Notes: a model not told the origin generated them from the letters alone. A stretch of DNA of 64,000 nt from CAYHCE01 sp964355015 (GCA_964355015.1 CAYHCE010000014.1:15421-79420), one strand, 5' to 3'. Shown: positions 37,548-47,527, counted from the stretch's first letter. A program made the numbers and translations.

Positions 37548-38599
37548 CCCCGAGGCGGGCCCAGGCTTCGGCGGCAGAGCCGGGCGATCATCCCTTCCTC
37601 GTCGGCCGGCACCCGCAGCAGGGTGAACGGCCCCAGCCAGCCGAGAGAGCCAACGAGTTCGGCTTCGAGTGCCGTGTCGTTCGCACCGATCCCGCCGCTG
37701 AGGGCGATCACATCCACGCCACCGAGGCTGGCCGCCATCGCGCCGATCCCCTGCAGGAGCCTGTGCCGGAAGACGGCCAGTGCCAGGGCGGCGCCGGGGT
37801 GACCGGCCGTTGCCGCTCGTCGCAGCTCCCGCATGTCGCCCGAGAGCTCCGAAAGCCCCCGCAGCCCGCTCTCCTGCTGCAGGGTTCGATCCAGCTCCTC
37901 TACCGACAGGCCACGGCGCAGCTCATGCAGCAGCAGGCCAGGGTCCACCGAGCCGCTGCGGCTGGCCATCACCAGCCCCTCCAGCGGGGTGAAGCCCATG
38001 GTGGTGTCGATGCTGCGGCCCGAGCGGATGGCCGCCAGGGAGCAACCTGCCCCGAGATGGCAGCTGATCAGGCGCAGCCCTTCCGGCCGGGCCTGCCGCG
38101 CAGCCACCACCTCGCTGACGTGCTGATGGTTCAGCCCGTGGAAGCCGAAACGCCGCAGGCCCCGCTGGCGCCAGGCTGCCGGCAGGGCATAGGTGAAGGC
38201 CTCGGCGGGCAGGGTGCTGTGGAAGGCGGTGTCGAAGCAGGCCCATTGGGGCAGCTCCGGGCGCCAGCGCCGCAGCCAGCGGATCACCGCCAGGGCCGGG
38301 GCATTGTGGAGCGGCGCCAGCGGGATCAGGGCCTCCAGCTGCCGCTCCACCGCCGGGTCGATCGGGGAGGGGGCAGTGAAGCGCTCGCCCCCGTGCACCA
38401 CCCGGTGGGCCGCCAGTGCCAGGCGATCCAGCCAGGGGAGCAGGGCCTCGCTCAGGCCGGCCGTGAGGGCCGGGTCCTGGTCGCGAGCCCACGGGAAGTG
38501 CTCCTGCCAGAGCCGGTGGCCGCCGGCGTCGAGCACGCAGGCCTTGAGGCTGGAGCTGCCGAGATTGAGCACCAGCATCGGCCCTGCTGCCGCCGTCAT
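37544..38599 (-). CDS. ackA: acetate kinase
   Basis: Converts acetyl phosphate plus ADP to acetate plus ATP. 351 residues; the ASKHA blocks are present: VLNLGSSSLKACVLD at the start, RVVHGGE, FDTAFHSTLP, RFGFHGLNHQHV, ISCHLGAGCS and GGIGAND. It is about 40-50 residues shorter than the usual 400, but the motifs are complete, so it should be functional. ATG at 38599; an ATG seven codons on (MLVLNLG) is the alternative. It starts 1 nt after the stop of the second glgP, upstream on the same strand. Confidence 0.93.
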   Translation of the reverse strand: MTAAAGPMLVLNLGSSSLKACVLDAGGHRLWQEHFPWARDQDPALTAGLSEALLPWLDRLALAAHRVVHGGERFTAPSPIDPAVERQLEALIPLAPLHNAPALAVIRWLRRWRPELPQWACFDTAFHSTLPAEAFTYALPAAWRQRGLRRFGFHGLNHQHVSEVVAARQARPEGLRLISCHLGAGCSLAAIRSGRSIDTTMGFTPLEGLVMASRSGSVDPGLLLHELRRGLSVEELDRTLQQESGLRGLSELSGDMRELRRAATAGHPGAALALAVFRHRLLQGIGAMAASLGGVDVIALSGGIGANDTALEAELVGSLGWLGPFTLLRVPADEEGMIARLCRRSLGPPRG

Positions 38600-38600
38600 C

Positions 38601-41123
38601 TCAGTGGATCTCGCAGCTGATCGTGACCGGGAAGGGCTCGGCCCGCCAGATCCGTTGGGCGTACTCGCGGATCGAGCGATCGGAAGAGAAGAAGCCGCTG
38701 CGGGCGGTGTTCAGCAGCGACATGCGGTTCCAGGTGGTGCGATCCGCCCAGGCCTGGCTGACCGCGTCCTGGGCGCGGAGGTAATCGCTGAAATCGGCCA
38801 GCACGAAGTAGGGGTCGCGGCCGGTGAGGTTCTCCAGCAGCGGCTTGAACAGGTCGCCGTCGCCGTTGCTGAAGTGCCCCTGCTCCACCAGCCGCAGCAC
38901 GTCGGGCAGCTCCGGGATGGTGTGGATCAGCTCCCAGGGCCGGTAGCCTTCGGCCCGCAGCGCCTCGATGCCGTCGGTGGTGCGGCCGAACAGGAAGAAA
39001 TTCTCCGCCCCCACCTGCTCGCGGATCTCCACGTTGGCACCATCAAGGGTGCCGATCGTGAGCGCCCCGTTCATCGCGAACTTCATGTTGCCGGTGCCTG
39101 AGGCCTCGAGCCCGGCGGTGGAGATCTGCTCGGAGAGATCGGAAGCCGGATACACCCGTTGCCCCAGCTTGACGTTGTAGTCAGGCAGGAACACCACCCG
39201 CAGGCGCCCGTCCATGTCGGGGTCGGCGTTGATCGTGTCGGCGATGCCGTTGAGGAAGCGGATGATCAGCTTCGCCATGTAGTAGCCCGGCGCCGCCTTG
39301 CCGCCGAAGATCACGGTGCGAGGCGCCATGCCGTCGGCTCTGCCGTTCTTGATCCGCACGTACTGGGCGATCAGCTGCAGGGCGTTGAGGTGCTGGCGCT
39401 TGTACTCGTGGATCCGCTTGACCTGCACGTCGAACAGTGAGGCGGGATCCACCAGCAGGCCGCTCTGGCGGTGGATGTAGTGGGCCAACTGGCGTTTCAC
39501 CGACAGCTTGGTCTGGCCCCAGCGCTCCAGGAAGCCGGTGTCGTTCTGGAACGACTCCAGCTGGCGGAGGTTGTCGAGGTTGCGCACCCAGTCCTGGCCG
39601 ATCGCCTCATCGAGCAGATCGCGCAGCAGCGGATTGGCGAGGGCGATCCAGCGTCGGGGGGTGACGCCGTTGGTGACGTTGGTGAACTTCTCCGGCCAGA
39701 GGGAGGCGAATTCGGGAAACAGCTGGGTGCGCACAAGCTCGCTGTGCAGCGCCGCCACGCCGTTGACGTGGTGGGAGGCCACGGTGGCGAGGTGGGCCAT
39801 CCTCACGGCCTTCTGATCCTCTTCGTCGATGATCGAGACCCGCCTGACGATCTGGTCGTTGTCAGGGAACTTCAGCCGCACGGTCTGGAGGAAGCGTCGG
39901 TTGATCTCGTAGATCAGCTCGAGGTGACGGGGCAGCAGGGCACCGAACAGATCGAGGCCCCACTTCTCGAGCGCCTCGGGCAGAAGGGTGTGGTTGGTGT
40001 AGGCCACGGAGCGGGTGGTGATGTCCCAGGCCACCTCCCACTCCAGATGCTTGTCGTCGATCAGCAGCCGCATCAGCTCGGCCACGGCGATCGCCGGATG
40101 GGTGTCGTTGAGCTGCACCGCCCAGTGCTCGGGGAATTCGCTGATCGGCAGGCCCCGCAGGTCGAGGCTGCGCACCATGTCCTGCAGGGAGCAGGAGACG
40201 AAGAAGTGCTGCTGCTTCAGGCGCAGGCGCCGGCCCTCATCGGTGCCGTCGTTGGGGTACAGCACCTTGGAGAGGGTCTCGGAACCCACCTTCTCCTCCA
40301 CGGCGCCGTAGTAGTCGCCGATGTTGAAGGCATAGAAATCGAAGCTTTCGGAGGCTTCCGCCTGCCAGAGCCTGAGCCGGTCGCAGGTGTTGACGCGGTA
40401 GCCCAGCACCGGCACGTCGTGGGGGATGCCGATGGCGTGTTCGGCGGGGATCCAGCGCACCCGGTCGTGGCCCCGCTCGTCGCGGTAGCGCTCGGTGCTG
40501 CCGCCGAAACCCACGAAGCAGGCCTGGTCGGGGTGGGGCAGCTCCCAGGGCCAGCCGCCCCTGAGCCACTTGTCGGTGATCTCCACCTGCCAGCCGTCGC
40601 GGATCAGCTGGTCGAAGATGCCGAACTCGTAGCGGATGCCATAGCCAGTGGCGGGAATCTCCAGGCTGGCGAGCGATTCGAGATAACAGGCGGCCAGGCG
40701 GCCGAGGCCGCCGTTGCCCAGCCCCGGCTCCTCCTCCACCTCCAGGATCTCCTCCAGGCTGGCGAGCCCGAAGCGCTGCAGGGCCTCGGCGGCCTCCGCC
40801 TCGATGCCGAGCATCAGCAGGTTGTTGCCCAGCTGGGGGCCGATCAAGAACTCCGCCGAGAAGTAGGCCACCACGCGGGTGGGGGTGGCGTTGATCGCCT
40901 CGATGCCCGCCAGGTAGCGGGTCATCAGCCGATCGCGCACGGCGTAGCTCAGCGCCGTGTAGAGGTCGTGGCGGCTGGCGGTGGGGGCCAGCTTGCCGAG
41001 GGTGTAAAAGAGGTGCTTGGTCATGCCATCGAACACCCCTTCGGCCGTGAGGCCACTGCGATCAGGGTCGGCATAGCAGCCCGGGGTGGGCAGCCTCAGC
41101 TGGCGCGGCGGGGCTTCGGTCAT
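38601..41123 (-). CDS. glgP: glycogen/alpha-glucan phosphorylase (second copy)
   Basis: 840 residues, GT35 family, with the PLP-lysine K681 in GTGNMKFAMNGALTIGT and the conserved EEPGLGNGGLGRLAACY, NDTHPAIAVAELMR and KRIHEYKRQHL blocks. ATG at 41123. It lies between xfp (70 nt upstream) and ackA (1 nt downstream) on the same strand, so this copy is likely to serve glycogen fermentation or dark energy metabolism. It differs clearly from the copy at 21589-24042, including an extra charged segment around residues 205-225. Confidence 0.95.
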   Translation of the reverse strand: MTEAPPRQLRLPTPGCYADPDRSGLTAEGVFDGMTKHLFYTLGKLAPTASRHDLYTALSYAVRDRLMTRYLAGIEAINATPTRVVAYFSAEFLIGPQLGNNLLMLGIEAEAAEALQRFGLASLEEILEVEEEPGLGNGGLGRLAACYLESLASLEIPATGYGIRYEFGIFDQLIRDGWQVEITDKWLRGGWPWELPHPDQACFVGFGGSTERYRDERGHDRVRWIPAEHAIGIPHDVPVLGYRVNTCDRLRLWQAEASESFDFYAFNIGDYYGAVEEKVGSETLSKVLYPNDGTDEGRRLRLKQQHFFVSCSLQDMVRSLDLRGLPISEFPEHWAVQLNDTHPAIAVAELMRLLIDDKHLEWEVAWDITTRSVAYTNHTLLPEALEKWGLDLFGALLPRHLELIYEINRRFLQTVRLKFPDNDQIVRRVSIIDEEDQKAVRMAHLATVASHHVNGVAALHSELVRTQLFPEFASLWPEKFTNVTNGVTPRRWIALANPLLRDLLDEAIGQDWVRNLDNLRQLESFQNDTGFLERWGQTKLSVKRQLAHYIHRQSGLLVDPASLFDVQVKRIHEYKRQHLNALQLIAQYVRIKNGRADGMAPRTVIFGGKAAPGYYMAKLIIRFLNGIADTINADPDMDGRLRVVFLPDYNVKLGQRVYPASDLSEQISTAGLEASGTGNMKFAMNGALTIGTLDGANVEIREQVGAENFFLFGRTTDGIEALRAEGYRPWELIHTIPELPDVLRLVEQGHFSNGDGDLFKPLLENLTGRDPYFVLADFSDYLRAQDAVSQAWADRTTWNRMSLLNTARSGFFSSDRSIREYAQRIWRAEPFPVTISCEIH

Positions 41124-41193
41124 CGCGGGAGTCGGGGAATCAGGGAAGGTGTAGGAGAAGAACGGTCGGGTGGTGAAGGGTGAGGACGGCTCT

Positions 41194-43671
41194 TCAGATC
41201 CGCGGGTCAGTCTGCCCCGAGGCCCAGCGCCAGTGCGTGACTTCGGGGGAGTCCATGCCGTGGGTGTGGGCGTAGGCGCGGTGCTGCAGGATCGCCTCCT
41301 TCATGCGCTCCTTGACGTGGGCCGCCCGCGAGCCGAGCGAGGGAACGTGATCGATCACATCGATCACCAGATTGAAGCGGTCGATCTGGTTGTTCATCGC
41401 CAGCTCCAGCGGCGTGTTGATGTTTCCCTTTTCCTTGTAGCCGCGCACGTGGAAATTGGGGTGGTTGGTTCGACGGTAGGTGAGCCGGTGGATCAGCCAC
41501 GGGTAGCCGTGGAAGTTGAAGATCACGGGCTTGTCTGTGGTGAACAGGGTGTCGAAGTCGCGATCCGAGAGCCCATGGGGGTGCTCCGTAGGCGGGGTGA
41601 GGGCGAACAGCTTGACTACATTCAGCACCCTGATCCTGAGCTGGGGGATCTCGCGGTGCAGGATCTCCACGGCCGCCAGGATCTCCTTGGTGGGGATGTC
41701 GCCAGCGCAGGCCATCACCACATCCGGCTCGTCGGGCTCCTCGCCCCGGTCGTCGTTGCAGGCCCAGCTCCAGAGTCCGATGCCCTTGGCCACGTGCTGG
41801 CGGGCCTGTTCGAGCGAAAGGTACTGGAGGTGCTTCTGCTTGTCGGAGACGATGATGTTGCAGACGTTGGTTTCGAGGAAGGCTTCCTCGGCGACCGCCA
41901 GCAGGCAGTTGGCGTCGGCGGGCAGGTAGACGCGCACCACCTCGCCGCTCTTGTTGCCGGCCAGGTCGATGAAGCCGGGATCCTGGTGGGTGAAGCCGTT
42001 ATGGTCCTGCCGCCAGACGGTGGAGGAGATCAGGCAGTTCCAGGGGCCGATCGGCGCCCGCCAGGGGGCGTGGTGGATGCAGGATTCCAGCCACTTGGCG
42101 TGCTGGTTGAACATCGAGGCGATCACATGGGCGAAGGCCTCGTAGGTGTGGAAGAAACCATGGCGGCCGGTGAGCAGGTAGCCCTCCATCATTCCCACCA
42201 GGGTGTGCTCGGAGAGCATCTCCACGACCCGGCCATTGCGGGCCAGTTCGCTGCCGCCGCTGTCCTCGGGAAGGATGTCTTCCATCCACACTTTCTTGCT
42301 CACCGCGTAGATCGCCTGCAGACGGTTGGAGGCGGTTTCATCCGGGCCGAACACCCGCATGGAGTCGGGGTTGCGGGCGATCGTGTCACGCAGCAGCTCC
42401 CCGAGCGGGTAGGTGTTCTCGTGTTCGATCTGGCCGGGGCGTTCCACCGTCACCGCGTAGGCCTCGATCGGCGGCAGGCGCAGCTTGCGGCGCAGCAGGC
42501 CGCCATTGGCGTGGGGGCTGGACCCCATCCGCCGCGGGCCCCAGGGTGAAAGCGCCTGCAGCTCAGGGATCAGGGTGCCGTCGGCATCGAAGAGCTCCTC
42601 GGGGCGGTAGCTCCGCAGCCAGTCCTCCAGCCTCTGCAACTGCTCCGGGTCCTGCTTGGGGGCCGGCAGGGGCACCTGGTGGGACCGCCAGAAACCCTCA
42701 AGTTTCTTGCCGTGGAGTTCGGTGGGGCCCGTCCAGCCCTTGGGGGAGCGCAGCACGATCATCGGCCAGGCGGGCCGGATCGCCTCGCCGCTGCTGCGGG
42801 CCTGCACACGGATCGCCAGGATCTGGGCGACCGCCAGGTCCATGGCCGCGGCCATCGCCTGGTGCATGGCCTCCGGTTCGTGCCCCTCCACGAACAAAGG
42901 ATTCCAGCCATAGCCCCGCATCAGGTTCTCCAGCTCCTGGTGGCCGATCCGGGCCAGCAGGGTGGGGTTGGCGATCTTGTAGCCATTCAGGTGCAGCACC
43001 GGCAGCACGGCGCCATCACTGATCGGGTTGAGGAACTTGTTGATGTGCCAGGAGGTGGCCAGGGGCCCGGTTTCGGCCTCACCGTCGCCCACGCAGGCCA
43101 GGGCGATCAGCTCCGGGTTGTCGAACACCGCGCCGCAGGCGTGGGAGAGCACGTAGCCGAGCTCACCGCCCTCGTGGATCGAACCGGGGGTTTCCGGGGT
43201 GCAGTGGCTGCCGATGTGGCCCGGGAATGAGAACTGCTTGAAGAAGCGCCGCATCCCCTCGGCGTCCTGCGACTTGTCGGGATAGATCTCGCTGTAGCTG
43301 CCGTCGAGATAGGTGGGCCCGAGCACTCCGGGAGCGCCGTGGCCCGGCCCCGACAGGTAGATCATGTCCAGGTCGTGACGGCGGATCACCCGGTTGGCAT
43401 GGGCCCAGAGGAACGCCTGGCCCGGGCTCGAGCCCCAGTGCCCCAGCAGCCGGTTCTTGATGTGATCGGGGCGGAGCGGTTCCTGCAGCAGGGGGTTTTC
43501 CTGCAGGTAGATCATCCCCACGGCCAGGTAGTTGGCGGCGCGCCACCAGGCGTCGATCTGCTCCAGTTCCGCGGGCTCCAGGGGTGCCGGATCGGTGTCG
43601 CCGAGGTCAGACTGCTGATCGGGGGCGGGGCTCAGGGTCACGGCGGCAGCTCCGGCGAGAAAGGGAGTCAC
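41194..43671 (-). CDS. xfp: xylulose-5-phosphate/fructose-6-phosphate phosphoketolase
   Basis: Thiamine-diphosphate enzyme cleaving xylulose-5-P (or fructose-6-P) with phosphate to acetyl phosphate and an aldose phosphate. 825 residues. Family motifs are present: WWRAANYLAVGMIYL, GPGHGAPG, the TPP site GDGEAETGPLATSWH, SFPGHIGSH and the C-terminal MNNQIDRFNLVIDVIDHV. The outermost start is a GTG at 43671; a GTG at 43641 with GGAG 8 nt ahead may be the real start, giving 815 residues. It is first of xfp-glgP-ackA. Confidence 0.96.
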   Translation of the reverse strand: MTPFLAGAAAVTLSPAPDQQSDLGDTDPAPLEPAELEQIDAWWRAANYLAVGMIYLQENPLLQEPLRPDHIKNRLLGHWGSSPGQAFLWAHANRVIRRHDLDMIYLSGPGHGAPGVLGPTYLDGSYSEIYPDKSQDAEGMRRFFKQFSFPGHIGSHCTPETPGSIHEGGELGYVLSHACGAVFDNPELIALACVGDGEAETGPLATSWHINKFLNPISDGAVLPVLHLNGYKIANPTLLARIGHQELENLMRGYGWNPLFVEGHEPEAMHQAMAAAMDLAVAQILAIRVQARSSGEAIRPAWPMIVLRSPKGWTGPTELHGKKLEGFWRSHQVPLPAPKQDPEQLQRLEDWLRSYRPEELFDADGTLIPELQALSPWGPRRMGSSPHANGGLLRRKLRLPPIEAYAVTVERPGQIEHENTYPLGELLRDTIARNPDSMRVFGPDETASNRLQAIYAVSKKVWMEDILPEDSGGSELARNGRVVEMLSEHTLVGMMEGYLLTGRHGFFHTYEAFAHVIASMFNQHAKWLESCIHHAPWRAPIGPWNCLISSTVWRQDHNGFTHQDPGFIDLAGNKSGEVVRVYLPADANCLLAVAEEAFLETNVCNIIVSDKQKHLQYLSLEQARQHVAKGIGLWSWACNDDRGEEPDEPDVVMACAGDIPTKEILAAVEILHREIPQLRIRVLNVVKLFALTPPTEHPHGLSDRDFDTLFTTDKPVIFNFHGYPWLIHRLTYRRTNHPNFHVRGYKEKGNINTPLELAMNNQIDRFNLVIDVIDHVPSLGSRAAHVKERMKEAILQHRAYAHTHGMDSPEVTHWRWASGQTDPRI

Positions 43672-43912
43672 GTTATTCGGTTCGAATCCAGCCTGAATGT
43701 GTTCCCCGAGGCGGACTCATGTTCATTGCATGGCCGGCTCATTCCCGGCTGATTTCGTTGGTTTCTTTTCCTGATTCGGGCCGTTCGGTTCCGTATTCGA
43801 TCGGGGTTTGCGGACAACCGTCCCCGCTCTCTGCGGGCGCCGGTAAGGGCGGGGTGAATCAGGCGTAGCGTTTCCGCTTGCTCAGCGGCCCATCGCCGCT
43901 CAACCGTCTTCC

Positions 43913-45250
43913 ATGACCATCCCAACCGTGCTGCTGGAGATCAACAGCCACAATCTCGAGGTGGCCGAAACCTTGATCGGGGTCGGGCGTTATCTGCTGA
44001 TCTTTCTGGCCGCTCGCGCCCTCGCCGAGGTGATGGTGCGGTTGCAGCTGCCCACGATCCTGGGCGAACTGCTGGCGGGGATCCTGATCGGCCTCACGGG
44101 TCTGCACCTGATCCTGCCGCCGGAAACCGGCGCGGAGCTCAGCCACTGGTTCAGCTCCGTGGTGTCCTCCCTGGCCGACCTGCCACCAGACGCGGTGCAG
44201 ACGCTCTACGCCGAGACCTTCCCCAACCTGCAGTCCGTCGCCACCATCGGCCTGTTCGCCCTGCTGTTCCTCACGGGCCTGGAGAGCGAGCTCGACGAGC
44301 TGATGGAGGTTGGGCTGCAGGCCACCACCGTGGCCTGCACCGGCGTGGCCCTGCCCTTCGCCATGGGCACGTTCGGGCTGCTCTATTTCTTCCACGTGCC
44401 CCTGATTCCTGCCATCTTCGCCGGCGCTGCGATGACGGCCACCAGTGTCGGGATCACGGCCAGCGTGTTCAGCGAGCTCAAGTACCTCAAGACGCGGGAA
44501 GGCCAGACCGTGATCGGGGCCGCCGTTCTCGATGACATCCTCGGCATCGTGGTGCTGGCGGTGGTGGTGGCTCTGGCCGCCGGGGATTCCTTCGAGCTCG
44601 GCCCGATCGTGAAGCTGCTCGTGGCGGCGGCGGCGTTCGTGGGCGTCTCGCTATTCCTCAGCCGTACCGCGGCCCCCGCCTTCGACTGGCTGCTCGACCG
44701 GCTCAAGGCCCCCGGTGAAGTGGTGGTGGCCGCCTTCGTGGTGCTCTGCATCTCCTGCTTCACCTGCCAGGCGATCGGTCTGGAGGCCGCCCTCGGCGCC
44801 TTCTCCGCCGGCCTGATCCTGAGTAGTTCGAAGCACACCAAGGCGATCCAGGAGGCGATCAGGCCCCTGGTGTCCCTGTTCACCACCATCTTCTTCGTGC
44901 TGATCGGCACCAGCCTCGACCTGTCGGTGCTGAACCCGCTCGACCCGGCCAACCGGCCGAAGCTGCTGATGGCCGTGTTCCTGCTGGTCGTGGCGATCGC
45001 CGGCAAGGTGGCCGCCGGCTGGACCTACTACAGCAAAGAGCCCACCAACCGCCTGGTTGTGGGCCTGGGGATGATGCCCCGCGGCGAGGTGGGTCTGATC
45101 TTTCTCGGCCTGGGCACCCAGGCCGGCCTGCTCACGCCTTCCCTGGAGGCCGGCATAATGATCATGGTGATCGGCACCACCTTCCTTGCGCCGATCCTGC
45201 TCAAGCTGGTGCTGAGCGGACAGGAGCCCCTTGCCGAGCAACCCGCCTGA
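43913..45250 (+). CDS. Kef-type cation/proton antiporter (copy 1)
   Basis: CPA2-family exchanger of 445 residues with about twelve membrane segments. Diagnostic parts are RLQLPTILGELLAGILIG near the N-terminus, GLESELDEL, the AAMTATSVGITA and AAVLDDILGIV ion-site segments, and GMMPRGEVGLIF near the end. No TrkA-N domain, so regulation must differ from KefB/C. ATG at 43913, divergent from xfp. A gap-free paralogue lies at 56315-57652. Confidence 0.9.
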   Translation: MTIPTVLLEINSHNLEVAETLIGVGRYLLIFLAARALAEVMVRLQLPTILGELLAGILIGLTGLHLILPPETGAELSHWFSSVVSSLADLPPDAVQTLYAETFPNLQSVATIGLFALLFLTGLESELDELMEVGLQATTVACTGVALPFAMGTFGLLYFFHVPLIPAIFAGAAMTATSVGITASVFSELKYLKTREGQTVIGAAVLDDILGIVVLAVVVALAAGDSFELGPIVKLLVAAAAFVGVSLFLSRTAAPAFDWLLDRLKAPGEVVVAAFVVLCISCFTCQAIGLEAALGAFSAGLILSSSKHTKAIQEAIRPLVSLFTTIFFVLIGTSLDLSVLNPLDPANRPKLLMAVFLLVVAIAGKVAAGWTYYSKEPTNRLVVGLGMMPRGEVGLIFLGLGTQAGLLTPSLEAGIMIMVIGTTFLAPILLKLVLSGQEPLAEQPA

Positions 45251-45268
45251 ACCGGCGTCGGGATCCCG

Positions 45269-45297
45269 ATCCCCTGCCGCCCCGCGCGGCAGGGGAT
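45269..45297. terminator. hairpin between antiporter and convergent small gene
   Basis: Perfect 12-bp stem ATCCCCTGCCGC / GCGGCAGGGGAT (45269-45280, 45286-45297) with a 5-nt loop, between two convergent stop codons. No T-run, but the stem is strong and symmetric, fitting a bidirectional terminator. Confidence 0.6.
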
Positions 45298-45302
45298 GAC
45301 GC

Positions 45303-45599
45303 TCAGCTTTCCTCGCGCCGGGAGGCGAGGGTCCAGAAGGCTCCGGCCAGCACCGCCATCAACCCCAGGCTGGCGGCCCAGCTCGGGCTCAGGGCCCAGC
45401 TCAGGCCCAGTTGGGCGAGCCCCCCCACCACAAGGGCCAGCAGCAGACTGCTGACCAGCAGAGCGAGCTGGCGCAGCCCTTCGCCGAGTGGCCCTTCCGC
45501 CAGGGCAGCCTCGAACCGCGCCAGCGGAAGCGAGAGGGGCAGGTAAAGCGCCAGCGCCCAAAGTGCCGTTCCCGGCAGCAGGCTGGACCAGTCGGCCAC
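45303..45599 (-). CDS. small integral membrane protein of unknown function
   Basis: 98 residues with three hydrophobic stretches (about 10-25, 45-68 and 73-90), ending in a charged tail SRREES. GTG start at 45599. It is convergent with the antiporter and divergent from the hydrolase gene. No family recognised. Confidence 0.6.
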   Translation of the reverse strand: MADWSSLLPGTALWALALYLPLSLPLARFEAALAEGPLGEGLRQLALLVSSLLLALVVGGLAQLGLSWALSPSWAASLGLMAVLAGAFWTLASRREES

Positions 45600-45652
45600 G
45601 GAGCGGACCTTGCGAACGGCTCCCTAGCATCGACGACCAAGCCAGGCCTGTG

Positions 45653-46609
45653 GTGACGCTCTCCAGATCCGAGCCCCTGATCGCGACGTCGGCGGCGGCT
45701 GGGATGGAGTCCGGAGCGGCAGCCGGGACCGAACGACCGGCCGAGTCGCAGGGCTGGACCTACCAGGGACACCATGTCCATGCCCTGGCGCGACGGCCGA
45801 GCGATCCGGTCGGCCCGGCGATCCTCCTGGTGCATGGCTTCGGAGCCTCCACCGACCACTGGCGCTTCAACATTCCGGTCCTGGCCGAGCGGCACGAGGT
45901 GCATGCCATCGACCTGCTGGGGTTCGGCCGCAGCGCCAAACCGGCCAGCCTAAGCTACGGCGGCGCCCTCTGGCGCGACCAGCTGATGGCCTACGTACGC
46001 GAGCGGATCGGACGCCCCACGGTGTTGGTGGGCAACTCGCTCGGTGGGTTCGCGGCCCTCGCCGCCGGGGCGGCCCTGGGGCCGGAGGCGGCTGGGGTGG
46101 CCCTGCTCAACGCGGCGGGTCCCTTCAGCGACGAGCAGGCCGAACCGAAGGGCTGGGGGGCGATCGCCCGACGCACGATCGGCGCTGCCCTGCTGCGCAG
46201 CCCGCTGCTGCAGCGCCTGCTGTTCGAGAACCTGCGGCGGCCGGCCACGATCCGGCGCACCCTCAATCAGGTCTACATCGACCGGACCAATGTGAACGAG
46301 GAGCTGGTGGAGGCGATCCGCTGCCCCTCGCTCGATCCCGGTGCCTTCGGCGTGTTCCGCACCGTGTTCGACATCCCCCGCGGCCAGCCCCTCGACGAGC
46401 TGTTCGCCGCGCTCGGCTCGCCGCTGCTGTTGCTCTGGGGCATCCGCGATCCCTGGATCAACGCCGCCGGTCGCCGTGCCGCCTTCCAGCGCCATGCCCC
46501 GACGGCCACCGAGGTGGTGCTCGACGCCGGCCACTGCCCCCACGACGAGGTGCCCGATCAGGTGAATGCGGCTCTGCTGGAGTGGCTGGCGACGCTGCCC
46601 ACCGCCTGA
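45653..46609 (+). CDS. alpha/beta hydrolase
   Basis: 318 residues. The fold is clear: oxyanion-region LLVHGFGASTDHW, nucleophile elbow GNSLGG with S129, an acid in LLWGIRDPW and the catalytic histidine in DAGHCPHDE. The substrate is unknown. The GTG at 45653 is taken as start because a TAGCAT -10-like hexamer lies at 45625-45630; an ATG at 45704 would remove 17 residues. It is followed after 12 nt by an epimerase-like gene on the same strand. Confidence 0.85.
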   Translation: MTLSRSEPLIATSAAAGMESGAAAGTERPAESQGWTYQGHHVHALARRPSDPVGPAILLVHGFGASTDHWRFNIPVLAERHEVHAIDLLGFGRSAKPASLSYGGALWRDQLMAYVRERIGRPTVLVGNSLGGFAALAAGAALGPEAAGVALLNAAGPFSDEQAEPKGWGAIARRTIGAALLRSPLLQRLLFENLRRPATIRRTLNQVYIDRTNVNEELVEAIRCPSLDPGAFGVFRTVFDIPRGQPLDELFAALGSPLLLLWGIRDPWINAAGRRAAFQRHAPTATEVVLDAGHCPHDEVPDQVNAALLEWLATLPTA

Positions 46610-46621
46610 GGCCTTCTGCCC

Positions 46622-47476
46622 GTGTCCCTCCTCCACAAAGCCGCGCCGTATCCACACTGGGAGTTCACGGTTGCGCACGGTGTAGACCGTCTGCGGCTCG
46701 TGCCGGAGCGGGGCGGCCTGCTCACGGGCTGGCGCTGCAACGGCCGGGAACTGCTCTACCTGGATCAGCAGCGCTTCGCCGATCCGACGGCCTCCGTGCG
46801 AGGGGGGATGCCGGTGCTGTTCCCGATCTGTGGCAACCTTCCCGACGATCGGCTCCGTCTGCCGGAGGGTGACTTCGCTTTGAAGCAGCATGGCTTCGCG
46901 CGCGATCTGCCCTGGAAGCTCCAGGAACTGGCAGACGGCAGTGGTGTAGGTCTCAGCCTGGTCGACACCGCCGCCACCCGGGCACAGTTTCCCTTCGCCT
47001 TCCGACTCGACCTGGAGCTGCGCCTCGAACCGTCCGCCCTGGCGATCACGGTGGTGGTGGCGAACCCAGGGGAGCGGCCGCTCCCCTTCGCCTTCGGCCT
47101 GCATCCCTACTTCGCCGTGTCGTCGCTGGCGGCGGCCGCGCTCGAAGGGCTGCCGGAGCGTTGCCTGAACCACCACTCCATGCAGGCCTCAGGCACTGCC
47201 GCGCAGCTGGCCCGGCTGGAGCAGGGGGTGGACCTGCTGGCAGCCCCTGCCGGTGCCGTGCGCCTGCGCGACCGGGAGGCGGGTTTCGCGCTGGAACTGC
47301 AACCCACCGCCCCCTTCGATCTGGCGGTGGTGTGGACGGATCCGCCCCGCGCCATGGTCTGCCTGGAACCGTGGACGGCGCCCCGCGGGGCCCTGGCCAA
47401 CGGGGAGCGGCGTCTGGAGCTTGCTCCCGGCGCCGACTGCCGGCTGAGCGCTCTCTACCGCTTGATCCAGGACTGA
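46622..47476 (+). CDS. aldose 1-epimerase family protein
   Basis: 284 residues of the galactose-mutarotase-like beta-sandwich. It carries the conserved LKQHGFARDLPW, GLHPYFAV and CLEPWTAPRG segments with candidate catalytic His and Glu. It could act on hexoses or hexose-6-phosphates (YeaD-like). GTG start at 46622. Likely cotranscribed with the hydrolase. Confidence 0.82.
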   Translation: MSLLHKAAPYPHWEFTVAHGVDRLRLVPERGGLLTGWRCNGRELLYLDQQRFADPTASVRGGMPVLFPICGNLPDDRLRLPEGDFALKQHGFARDLPWKLQELADGSGVGLSLVDTAATRAQFPFAFRLDLELRLEPSALAITVVVANPGERPLPFAFGLHPYFAVSSLAAAALEGLPERCLNHHSMQASGTAAQLARLEQGVDLLAAPAGAVRLRDREAGFALELQPTAPFDLAVVWTDPPRAMVCLEPWTAPRGALANGERRLELAPGADCRLSALYRLIQD

Positions 47477-47527
47477 TCGATTTCGGACGGCATCGCCTCA
47501 TGGGTTCGAAGCAGCCGCTGCGGCCCG

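Noticed and set aside
39471..41183. A 570-codon open frame opposite the second glycogen phosphorylase
   Set aside because: Shadow of glgP; no ribosome site, no domain.
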